This document shows, piece by piece, positions 35,901-44,425 of a stretch of 64,000 bases of DNA. Origin of the DNA: DATEKX01 sp963726785 (lineage in GTDB: Bacteria > Acidobacteriota > Blastocatellia > UBA7656); contig CAVSDJ010000007.1 of NCBI GenBank assembly GCA_963726785.1, forward strand, positions 558,001-622,000, read 5' to 3'. The first letter of the stretch is position 1; each line of letters opens with the position of its first letter. Made by a program: the position numbers and the translations under genes. The notes beneath the pieces are model-generated. The model was given only the letters and a program-made list of their open reading frames with translations. It ran no database searches and was not told the origin of the DNA.

Positions 35901-35926
35901 CAGGGACAAGCCTCTGCCCCTACAAT
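35901..35926. repeat. Partial copy of the TGTAGGGG-type repeat
   Basis: GGGACAAGCCTCTGCCCCTA plus CA resembles one end of the element at 11144-11220 in inverted orientation (TGTAGGGGC). Degenerate and short. Confidence 0.4.
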
Positions 35927-35934
35927 TCTTCAAC

Positions 35935-36627
35935 TTATTTCTTCAACAACGGCTTTAGCGATTGATAGACAGTTTCGGCCACGATCTTTGTTCCTTCCAC
36001 AGTCGGATGAACGCCGTCATCTTGATTGAGCGATTCAATGCCCGCGACGCGATCAAGGAAGAACGGTATGAGCGCAACGTCATGCTCTCGCGCAAGCGTT
36101 TGAAACGCTTCGTGAACTGAACGGCGATAATCCGGCCCGGAGTTCGTCGGCGCTTCCATGCCCGCGAGTAACACCTCAGCGCCGCGCGCTTTCACGCGAC
36201 TGATGATCTGGCTGAGGTTCTTCTGCATCGCGCTGATCGGCTGACCGCGCAAAAGATCGTTTGCTCCAAGCTCAAGTATCACTATCTTCACATCGCCTTC
36301 CAGCGACCAGTCAATGCGGCGGACTCCGCCCGCAGACGTATCGCCTGAGATGCCTGCGTTGACGACTTCGTATGCGTAGCCGTCCGCTTCGAGCTTCTTT
36401 TGCAAAAGCGACGGATAACTTTCTTCGGGCTTTAAACCAAAGCCTGCCGTGAGGCTGTCGCCGAAAGCGATTATCTTCGCTACACTCTTAGAAGACGTTT
36501 GAGGCGCGGGCGTCGCAGCCGAGGGGGGTTCCGATGGCGCAGAGGCGGCTTGTTTAGATGTCTCGCCCTTGCAGGCTGAAAGACCAAAGATTGCTGGTAA
36601 CAATATACAGAGTAGAAAAAGTTTCAT
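35935..36627 (-). CDS. SGNH/GDSL esterase lipoprotein (TesA/arylesterase type)
   Basis: A 230-residue lipoprotein: signal MKLFLLCILLPAIFGLSAC with lipobox LSAC, then a Pro/Ser/Thr-rich linker and a full SGNH hydrolase. Block I AFGDSLTAGFG (Ser), the oxyanion Gly in NAGISGDTSAGG, Asn in LELGANDLL, and Asp/His in DDGVHPT are all present. It should hydrolyse lysophospholipids, acyl-CoA or aryl esters in the periplasm. ATG 36627 is the only sensible start; its codon overlaps the ATG of the divergent ABC gene by two bases. TATAAT lies only about eight bases upstream, so the mRNA may be nearly leaderless. Confidence 0.92.
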   Translation of the reverse strand: MKLFLLCILLPAIFGLSACKGETSKQAASAPSEPPSAATPAPQTSSKSVAKIIAFGDSLTAGFGLKPEESYPSLLQKKLEADGYAYEVVNAGISGDTSAGGVRRIDWSLEGDVKIVILELGANDLLRGQPISAMQKNLSQIISRVKARGAEVLLAGMEAPTNSGPDYRRSVHEAFQTLAREHDVALIPFFLDRVAGIESLNQDDGVHPTVEGTKIVAETVYQSLKPLLKK

Positions 36628-37345
36628 GATCGAATTATACAAGGTTTCCAAGATTGTTCGCTCAGGCACGGAGATGCTCACCATTTTGCACTCGCTCGAT
36701 TTGAACATCCCTGACGGACAGTTCATCTCGCTGGTCGGCCCATCGGGCAGCGGTAAATCAACGCTGCTCGGTCTAATCGCGGGGCTTGATGAGCCGACAT
36801 CGGGCGAGATTTTAATTGACGGCGAAAACATCACAGGGATGAATGAGGACACGCTTGCAGAACTCAGAGGCGAAAAGATCGGTTTCGTCTTTCAATCTTT
36901 TCACCTGATGCCATCGCTCACTGCGCTTGAAAACGTTCTCGCGCCGATGGAGATTCGAGGACTGCGCAATGCGCGAGACCGCGCGCAACGTTTACTGGAA
37001 GACGTTGATCTGGTTGCGCGCGCGCATCATTACCCTTCGCAGCTTTCGGGCGGAGAACAGCAGCGCGTAGCCATCGCCCGCGCTTTCGCCAATGGCCCGT
37101 CAATTCTTCTGGCGGACGAGCCGACGGGCAATCTCGATTCGCGAAACGGACGCCACGTATTCGAGATGATGGTCGAGATGAATCGAAAGCGTAACGCTAC
37201 GCTCGTCCTTGTCACGCACGACCACGAGCTTGCCGCGCTCGCAGACCGGCAAATCTCTTTAAGGGACGGTCGCGTCGCAAGCGATAGCAGCGAGATGGAT
37301 TTGAGCCGCGAGATTGAAGACACGTCAATGGAGGCATTGTCTTGA
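36626..37345 (+). CDS. ABC transporter ATPase (LolD/YbbA type)
   Basis: A 239-residue ABC ATPase: Walker A GPSGSGKSTLLGLIAG, Q-loop FVFQSFHLMP, signature LSGGEQQRVAIARA, Walker B SILLADEPTGNLDS and switch His in LVTHDHELAA. Together with the following large FtsX-type permease it matches the YbbA-YbbP or LolCDE-like class, which moves lipoproteins or other envelope substrates by mechanotransmission. The divergent SGNH lipoprotein resembles E. coli TesA, which lies next to ybbA-ybbP; the same neighbourhood here supports this assignment. The stop overlaps the permease start by four bases. Confidence 0.94.
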   Translation: MIELYKVSKIVRSGTEMLTILHSLDLNIPDGQFISLVGPSGSGKSTLLGLIAGLDEPTSGEILIDGENITGMNEDTLAELRGEKIGFVFQSFHLMPSLTALENVLAPMEIRGLRNARDRAQRLLEDVDLVARAHHYPSQLSGGEQQRVAIARAFANGPSILLADEPTGNLDSRNGRHVFEMMVEMNRKRNATLVLVTHDHELAALADRQISLRDGRVASDSSEMDLSREIEDTSMEALS

Positions 37346-39865
37346 AGTTCATTTTTCAAATGGCGCGGCGCGAGCTACGAGCTTCGTGGCGCAGGCTGGT
37401 CTTCTTCTTCCTCTCGATAGCCATCGGCGTTGGATCTATCGTCGCCGTTCGCTCAATGCTTCAAAACGCGAGCGTAGCGATTGCGATAGAAGCTCGCGCG
37501 CTGCTTACGGCAGACGTGCAGGTTGATTCAAATCGTCCCTGGAATAAAGAGACGCTCGAAACGATTGATCGCATCGCACAGCCGATGATTTTGTCGCGCG
37601 TCGAAACAATCGAATCGGCGACGATGATTCGCCCCGCAGACAGCAGACGCGAAGGCGCGATGATGATCGAGCTTAAAGGCATCGAGCCGCCTTTTCCGCT
37701 TTACGGCGAGTTCAAGCTGGCCGACGATCAGCCGTTCGATTACTCGCTAATCGCAAATCACGGCGCGCTTGTGTCGCCCTCGCTTCTTGACCGCCTGAAT
37801 GTCAAAGTCGGCGACGAAGTCAGAATCGGCGACACGACGTTTCAGATTCGCGGCGTGGTCGAAAAAGAGCCGGGCGGCACGAGCGGATTTCGATTGGGGC
37901 CTCGCGTGTTCATAGAACGTTCGGCGGTTGAATCTGCGGGGCTGACAGGATTCGGCAGCCGTGCGCGCCGAAGAATTTTATTCAGCACGCCCGCAGACAA
38001 AATGGAACCGCTTGTCAAACAACTGCGCGCCGAACTGAAAAATAGCATCGTCAACGTGCGCTCGTATAAAGATTCGCAAGAGAATCTGAGCCAGCAGTTC
38101 TCGCGCGCCGAAGATTATTCATCTTTGACCGGGCTTATCATTCTGGTTCTGGGCGGCATCGGAATCTCTAACGTCACGCGCGTCTTCATCGAGCAGAAGA
38201 AAAAGAGCATTGCCGTTTTGAAGTGCATAGGCGGAACCGGGCGCAAGATAACAGCCGCTTATCTGATTCAGACAATTGCGATGGGAATTGCGGGAAGCTT
38301 TCTCGGAATCGCTTTCGGCATAAGCATGCTGTTTTTCATCGAGCACTTTTTTGCGGAACGATTGCCGCAGTACATGACTTACGGGCTGCGTTGGGGAGCC
38401 GCCGCTCAAGGTCTGGGCGTGGGGTTACTGATTACGATTCTCTTTTCCGCGCTCCCGCTCTTGCGCATACGCCACATCAAACCGAATGTTCTGCTGCGCG
38501 AAGATGTGGCTCCATCTCGTCGGGCGTTTGATCTCTTTAGATGGGCTACGGCCTTGCTTGTTGTCTTAGGGTTGTTGCTCCTGGTTTCGTGGCAGGCAGG
38601 TTCTATTCGCGTCGGACTATTCTTTCTCGCGGGCCTGGCCGTAGCGGCAGGCGCTCTGTATTTGGCAGCAACTTTTCTTATCTATCTTGTTCGTCGCGCA
38701 AAACACATCGGCTCGTTCCCGCTCAGTCAGGCGATCAACAGCCTTCACCGTCCTGGCAACCAGACTCGCGTGATCGTGATGGTCGTGGGGCTCGGCGTCT
38801 TTCTCGTCATAGCGATTCAATCCCTTCAATCGAATCTCGTGAATGAATTCAACTCGGCGCTCGGCGGCAATCTGCCGAATATGTTTTTGATAGATGTGCA
38901 GAAAGATCAGGCCGAAGGCGTCGCCGAACTTGTCCAGCGGGAAACAGGCCAACGCCCGTCGCTTATTCCTACAATTCGCGCTCGCATCCTTTCGATCAAC
39001 GGGCAGGAAATCGATTTCGACAAAGAAGAGATGAGGCGCGAGCGCGGGCGTTTGGGGCGCGAATACGTCGTGACTTATCGCCCGAACCTTGAAGCGAACG
39101 AGACGATCATCGCAGGAAATTTCTGGGACGCTGAGCCCATCTGCCGAGCCTGAGATTTCAATCGAAGAAAGCATGAAAGGATTGAACGGGCTGGACGTGA
39201 ATGGTTCAATCACATTCGACATTCAAGGCCGCAAGATCACGGCTCGCGTCACGAGCATTCGACATGTTGATTGGCGCAACTCGCGCACAGGATTCATGGT
39301 GCTGTTTCGACCGGGCTCGCTTGAGAACGCGCCGCAGATGTTGATTGCGGCAATCAGCGGGCCTGAGGAAGAAGTGGCGCGCACACGTTTTCAACGCGCG
39401 CTGCTCGACAAGTACTCGAACATTTCAGTGATCGATGTGGCCGACATCATTCAGGCCATCACGCGAATCGTCAATAACATCACGCTCGCAGTCTCTTTCG
39501 TAGGCGCGTTCGTGTTGTTGAGCGGCGCGCTCATACTGATCGGCTCTCTTGCGATGACGAAGTTTCAACGCATCTACGAGACAGCCGTCCTCAAGACGCT
39601 CGGCGCAAAGCGGAAGACAATTCTGATGATACTTCTTACAGAATATGGCTTGATGGGATTGGTCGCAGGCCTGATCGGTTCGCTTGCAGCCATCGGCCTT
39701 TCCTATGCGACCGCCAAGTACGTGTTCGACATCAAATGGAGCTTTACGCCTGTGATTAATCTCACAGGCGTTGCCGCGACCGTCGCGCTCGTCGTTGTGG
39801 TAGGAGCAGTTTCGACATTGGACGTGCTGTCAAAAAAACCGCTTGCGACACTTCGCGCGCAATAA
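37342..39865 (+). CDS. FtsX/MacB-type ABC permease (YbbP-like), one frameshift
   Basis: The TTG start at 37342 overlaps the ATPase stop (TTGA) and has GGAGG seven bases upstream, implying translational coupling. The protein (about 840 residues) carries the YbbP-like plan: a first helix (RRLVFFFLSIAIGVGSIVAV), a periplasmic part, two FtsX cores (GLIILVLGGIGISNVTRVF ... KSIAVLKCIGGTGRKI, and FVGAFVLLSGALILIGSLAM ... AVLKTLGAKRKTI) and ten or so helices in all. The frame changes near 39125-39135 (DAEPICRA stop versus SPSAEPEISIEES); a one-base indel restores it. Works with the ATPase at 36626. Confidence 0.85.
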
Positions 39866-39898
39866 AAATGCTCTGCCTTACTGAGGCAGAGCATTTTT
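39864..39898. terminator. Bidirectional terminator
   Basis: AAAAATGCTCTGCCT (39864-39878), loop TACTG, AGGCAGAGCATTTTT (39884-39898): a perfect 15-bp stem with A- and T-runs, between the convergent permease and groEL genes. Serves both strands. Confidence 0.93.
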
Positions 39899-39927
39899 AT
39901 TTTGCAACTGACTTTCGCCCTAACGGA

Positions 39928-41560
39928 TTAGAAGCCGCCCATGCCGCCGCCCGGCATCGGAGGAGCCCCTTCCTTTTCAGCTTCAGGAATATCCGATACC
40001 AGAGCTTCGGTCGTCAGCAGTAGACCTGCGATGGATGCAGCGTTCTGCAAAGCGGAGCGCGTCACCTTCGTGGGATCAACGACGCCCATCTGAATCATGT
40101 CGCCGTACTCTTCCGTCTCGGCGTTGAAGCCGTAGCTGGCGGACTTACTTGCTCTGACCTTGTCCACTATGACTGCGCCTTCGTGTCCCGCATTCGCAAC
40201 GATCTGGCGAAGCGGTTCTTCAAGCGCGCGCTTGACGATGCCGACGCCGATTTGCTCGTCGTTCGTTATCGAGCTTCAGTCCTTCGAGCGCTTTCTGCGC
40301 GCGCAGGAATGCGACGCCGCCGCCGGGAACGATTCCCTCTTCAACGGCTGCCTTCGTTGCGTGCATAGCGTCTTCGACGCGAGCTTTCTTCTCTTTCAAC
40401 TCCGTCTCCGTCGCTGCGCCGACTTTGATGACCGCCACGCCGCCTACGAGCTTCGCAAGCCGCTCCTGCAATTTCTCGCGATCATAATCTGAAGTCGTGT
40501 CTTCGATCTGCGCGCGAATCTGTTTGACGCGGCCTTGAATCTCGCTGTCCTTGCCCGCGCCTTCGACTATCGTCGTGTTGTCCTTGTCAACAACAACCTT
40601 CTTCGCGCGACCGAGGTCTTGAACCTGTATGCCCTCAAGCTTGATGCCGAGGTCTTCTGTGATGGCCTTGCCGCCCGTGAGAATCGCGATGTCCTGCAGC
40701 ATAGCTTTGCGGCGGTCGCCGAATCCCGGAGCCTTGACCGCGCAAACCTGCAAGGTGCCGCGCAGGCGGTTCACGACCAGTGTTGCCAGCGCTTCGCCTT
40801 CAACGTCTTCGGCGATGATGAGCAGCGGCTTGCCCTGACGAGCAACTTGCTCAAGCAGAGGCAGGAGGTCTTTCATCGAAGAAATCTTCTTCTCGTTAAT
40901 GAGAATGAAGCAATCTTCAAGCGTCGCTTCCATGCGCTCGGGGTCTGTCACGAAATAGGGTGAAAGATACCCGCGGTCGAACTGCATGCCTTCGACTACT
41001 TCGAGAGATGTCTCAAGCGTGCGCGACTCTTCGACGGTGATGACGCCGTCCTGGCCCACTTTGTCCATCGCTTCTGCGATCAATTTGCCGATTGTAGCAT
41101 CGCCGTTAGCCGAAATGGTTCCGACCTGAGCAATCGCTTCGTTGTCTTTAACGCGCTTCGACAGTCGCTGAATCTCTTCGACTGCCTTCTCGACGGCCTT
41201 ATCAATGCCGCGCTTCAAAGCCATTGGGCTTGCGCCTGCGGCAACAGTCTTAACGCCTTCGCGGAAGATCGCTTGCGCGAGCACGGTCGCTGTGGTGGTT
41301 CCGTCGCCTGCGATGTCGGAAGTCTTCGACGCGACTTCGCGCACCATCTGCGCGCCCGTGTTTTCCAGTTTGTCTTCGAGTTCGATTTCCTTAGCCACTG
41401 TGACGCCGTCTTTGGTGATCGTGGGCGAGCCGAATTTCTTTTCGATTACGACGTTGCGCCCTCTGGGTCCGAGCGTCACCTTCACGGCATCAGCCAAACG
41501 GTTTATGCCGGACAACAGACTGCGGCGAGACTCTTCGCCATATGCTATATGTTTAGCCAT
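39928..41560 (-). CDS. groEL: Chaperonin GroEL (60 kDa), one frameshift near the C-terminal domain
   Basis: From ATG 41560 the sequence is a standard GroEL: GPRGRNVVIEKKFGSPTITK, SDIAGDGTTTATVLAQAI (ATP site Asp), VKAPGFGDRRKAMLQDIA and VEEGIVPGGGVAFLRAQ. At about 40258 the frame is lost (LDNERRANRRRH, stop 40220). One base removed gives DEQIGVGIVKRALEEPLRQI and a complete end, PPMPGGGMGGF, at 39928. The total would be about 544 residues, normal for GroEL. A truncated GroEL would be nonfunctional and no second copy is in this window, so a one-base sequence error is the best explanation. It folds proteins in the cytoplasm with GroES, the gene 26 bases upstream. Confidence 0.93.
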
Positions 41561-41586
41561 AGTTTTACTCTCCTAGTTATGAAAGA

Positions 41587-41916
41587 TTACTTGTTTGCCT
41601 TCTTTGACTTTGAGCCTTCGCTCACTCTCTCGATTATGCCGAGGATGTCGTCCTCGCGCATAATCAAGAAATCATCGCCGTCGAGCTTGATCTCATTGCC
41701 CGCGTACTTGCCGAAAAGCACTCGGTCGCCCTCTTTCACATCGAGCGGAACGCGCTCTCCGTTGTCCAGCTTTTTGCCTGCGCCAACAGCAATGACTTCG
41801 CCCTCTTGCGGTTTCTCTTTCGCGGAATCGGGGATGATGATCCCGCCGCGAACCTGCTCTTGTTCCTCAATCCTCTTGATGATTATCCGATCTTGAAGCG
41901 GTCTTATGCTTGCCAT
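41587..41916 (-). CDS. groES: Co-chaperonin GroES (10 kDa)
   Basis: A 109-residue GroES: IRPLQDRIIIKRIEEQEQ start, the mobile loop VRGGIIIPDSAKEKPQEGEV that caps GroEL, and the closing GNEIKLDGDDFLIMREDDIL. It is slightly longer than usual, with a lysine-rich tail (EGSKSKKANK). First gene of groES-groEL, with AAGGAGC upstream of ATG 41916, and preceded by a CIRCE-type operator and a consensus promoter. Confidence 0.97.
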   Translation of the reverse strand: MASIRPLQDRIIIKRIEEQEQVRGGIIIPDSAKEKPQEGEVIAVGAGKKLDNGERVPLDVKEGDRVLFGKYAGNEIKLDGDDFLIMREDDILGIIERVSEGSKSKKANK

Positions 41917-41982
41917 GTTGCTTCGAGCTCCTTTCTGATTAAGATAATGGCTACTTTGGTCGGTTGAATTTGCATAGGTGCG

Positions 41983-42037
41983 TTAGCACTCTCCCCTTGA
42001 AACTGCTAATTATATTTTCTGATAGGTGGCCTGTCAA
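41983..42037 (-). promoter_or_regulatory. groESL promoter with CIRCE operator (HrcA site)
   Basis: On the minus strand TTGACA (42037-42032), exactly 17 bases, TATAAT (42014-42009): a perfect sigma-70 promoter. Directly downstream, TTAGCACTC (41983-41991), nine bases, AACTGCTAA (42001-42009) is a CIRCE inverted repeat (one half perfect, the other 7 of 9). HrcA repression of groESL in the absence of heat stress is expected. Confidence 0.9.
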
Positions 42038-42076
42038 CATTTTCGGTAGGATTTTGCTGGAAATCTTACAATTGCT

Positions 42077-43090
42077 TTAACGGAGACGGCGGTCGAGGGC
42101 CTGAGCTTGCACGGCAGTGATGGCCACTGCGTCGCGTATGTCTTCGGCTTTGCAGCCGCGCGACAAGTCGTTGGCCGGACGCTCCAGCCCTTGAAGTATT
42201 GGGCCTACGGCTGTAGCTCCTGCTAATCGTTCGACAAGTTTATATCCGATGTTGCCCGCTTCAAGGTTAGGAAAGATTAAGGTGTTAGCGCGTCCGGCCA
42301 CCGGACTGCCGGGCGCTTTGCTATCGGCGATTGCAGGAATTATTGCGGCGTCTACTTGAAGTTCGCCGTCAACTAGTATCTCTGGCGCGCGCGCGCGAAC
42401 GGTTCGCACGGCTTCAACGACTTTGTCTACAAGCGGGTGGCTTGCACTGCCTTTGGTCGAAAACGAAAGCATCGCCACGCGCGCTTCCCGGTCGAGCAGC
42501 GCGCGCGCCGAATCTGCTGATGCTATGGCAATCTCCGCAAGCTCGACAGCCGTCGGATTTATTACCACAGCGCAGTCAGCAAAGATGAAGGCTCCCTGCT
42601 CTCCAAGCGTGCTGCCGGGAACAGCGATGAGAAAAAAACTCGACACAACTTTCAAACCGGCCCTCGGGCCTATCGCGCGAAGCGCCGCGCTGACCGTGTG
42701 TCCTGTTGTATGAGTCGCGCCCGATACGCTGCCATCGGCCTGACCTTCGCGCACCATCATATTGCCGAAATAGAGCGGATCATCCATCTGCTGTCGCGCC
42801 TCTTCCATAGTGACCCCTTTCGCGCGACGGGCTTCGTAGTAGCGTGCGGCATACCGCTCTCGTTCAGGCGCGCGACGGTGATCGAGTATGGAAACGCCTG
42901 TGAGCGCAGCGCCCATCTGAGAAGCTTTGCTGCGTATCGCATCTTCTCGACCGATGAGCGTGACGCGAGCGATTCGCTCTCCAACAACAAGCGATGCTGC
43001 GCGGATTGTTCGTTCGTCCTCGCCTTCGGGAAGGACAATGTGCTTCAGATCAGAAGCTGCGCGTGCGCGTATGCGTTCCAACACCTGCAT
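42077..43090 (-). CDS. pta: Phosphate acetyltransferase
   Basis: A 337-residue PTA_PTB-family enzyme converting acetyl-CoA and phosphate to acetyl phosphate and CoA. Seen: HIVLPEGEDERTIRAA, the active-site segment GQADGSVSGATHTTGHTVSA, FADCAVVINPTAVELAEIA, RVAMLSFSTKGSASHP, and TLIFPNLEAGNIGYKL. Length and pattern fit short, single-domain Pta rather than the butyryl enzyme, though the acyl preference cannot be read with certainty. No ackA gene is next to it. ATG 43090; monocistronic as far as seen. Confidence 0.92.
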   Translation of the reverse strand: MQVLERIRARAASDLKHIVLPEGEDERTIRAASLVVGERIARVTLIGREDAIRSKASQMGAALTGVSILDHRRAPERERYAARYYEARRAKGVTMEEARQQMDDPLYFGNMMVREGQADGSVSGATHTTGHTVSAALRAIGPRAGLKVVSSFFLIAVPGSTLGEQGAFIFADCAVVINPTAVELAEIAIASADSARALLDREARVAMLSFSTKGSASHPLVDKVVEAVRTVRARAPEILVDGELQVDAAIIPAIADSKAPGSPVAGRANTLIFPNLEAGNIGYKLVERLAGATAVGPILQGLERPANDLSRGCKAEDIRDAVAITAVQAQALDRRLR

Positions 43091-43386
43091 CGAGTAGTGA
43101 GACCTCCGGGCAAAAACTCAAGAGCGAGATTGTAGCGGAAACAGAACTAAAACGCTCGCCCTTTTCGCCTTCAACTTGATCTCTAAATCAGGCGCAGGCT
43201 CTTAATCTTTTCTGAATCAAATCGCTTTCAAATTCCGTCTATTGATCATGAAGGTAGAAATCCTTACTGGATTTAAACTTGGTGGCCCGGTAAGACTAAC
43301 TTTCAACTCCTCTAGCCGCTAGTCTGAAAGGCCGCTATTTTTTCCGGCTCGATCAAAACCTACGAATATTCAAGAAAGGATAATAT

Positions 43387-44376
43387 ATGCCACTAGCGAA
43401 GTACGGAGTGTTGAAAGGTAAAGCCATAGCAGCAAAGCGTGAGGACGGCGACTCGACTCCTCATTACCAGGTTCACATTACTTCTAACAACCAACATTAC
43501 CGCATCGCGGTCAATGTAAAATCCAGTGCCAGCCCATCAGAGCTTCTTTTTCTCGTGAATGACAATTTCGAGCATCCTGTTACTAATGGCCTGGGGGATT
43601 TGTCGCTCGGATTTAACCCTTTGCAGAGCAAGCCCGGAGGCCAGGCGCTCGATTTTATAAGAGGCAATCTTTTTGATCGGACGGAAATGAGATTGCTTCC
43701 TCCCAGTCTTCCCGGCCCCGATAATGATTTGAGCGACCAGCTTGAGCATTACATCAGCCGAGCCATTCAAGAACCTGGCGCACTGATTTATGCTTTCGGT
43801 CAGCGATGGGGACCGGAAACAAATACCAAAGATAAAGTATTCAATTTTCTGCCGGGCAATGGAATCCATGACATACATATGAATCAGGGCAACGTCGCGC
43901 CTTTTTTAGGCGATGACGGAGTGTGGCAGGACGGAGGTTTGCTCATTCGTTTTCCATCTACGGATCAATGGGTAGCCGTCTTTCTCGCTTTCCAATCGCA
44001 ATCCTGGCATACGGATGATGTAACAGGCCACGCGATTGTTGATATTCCCAGCTCTGATAATGTCGTTCGGATTGTAGGAGCGTTAGTTAATCCCATCGGC
44101 CCCGCGCCCGAACGCGAAACGGTTACGATACTCAACGCATCGCCTGCTGCTATTAACTTGCAAGGTTGGCAAATAGCAGACAAGTTGAAAAATAAGCATA
44201 ACCTTTCCGGCACGATCAATGCTGGCGCGACGTTGATGGTCGCACTGCCGCCTAAAGTGCAACTGGGAAACAAAGGCGGCATCATCACGCTGCTAAATAA
44301 TAAAGGACTCAAAGTAGACGGTGTGTCCTACACAGAAGTGCAAGCTAAAAAAGAGGGCTGGACTATTGTGTTCTAG
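43387..44376 (+). CDS. DUF2278 protein with C-terminal lamin-tail domain
   Basis: A 329-residue protein with no signal peptide. Residues 1-220 match DUF2278 (MPLAKYGVLKGKAIAAKRE; YQVHITSNNQHYRIAVNVKS; IYAFGQRWGPETN; GNGIHDIHMNQGN). Residues about 230-329 are a lamin-tail/Ig-like domain (ETVTILNASPAAINLQGWQI; GNKGGIITLLNNKGLKVDGV). DUF2278 has no settled biochemical role. AGGATAAT before ATG 43387. The 296-base gap upstream (43091-43386) has no gene; it contains AGACTA/TAGTCT and CTTTCA/TGAAAG inverted repeats between 43293 and 43335, which may fold in the leader. Confidence 0.85.
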   Translation: MPLAKYGVLKGKAIAAKREDGDSTPHYQVHITSNNQHYRIAVNVKSSASPSELLFLVNDNFEHPVTNGLGDLSLGFNPLQSKPGGQALDFIRGNLFDRTEMRLLPPSLPGPDNDLSDQLEHYISRAIQEPGALIYAFGQRWGPETNTKDKVFNFLPGNGIHDIHMNQGNVAPFLGDDGVWQDGGLLIRFPSTDQWVAVFLAFQSQSWHTDDVTGHAIVDIPSSDNVVRIVGALVNPIGPAPERETVTILNASPAAINLQGWQIADKLKNKHNLSGTINAGATLMVALPPKVQLGNKGGIITLLNNKGLKVDGVSYTEVQAKKEGWTIVF

Positions 44377-44425
44377 GTCTATCTATCAACGGGGCTGGCT
44401 GGCGTCGCCGCGTAAAAGTAGTTTG

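Noticed and set aside
43190..43386. Riboswitch upstream of the DUF2278 gene
   Set aside because: Interleaved inverted repeats suggested one, but no known riboswitch consensus could be matched by eye.
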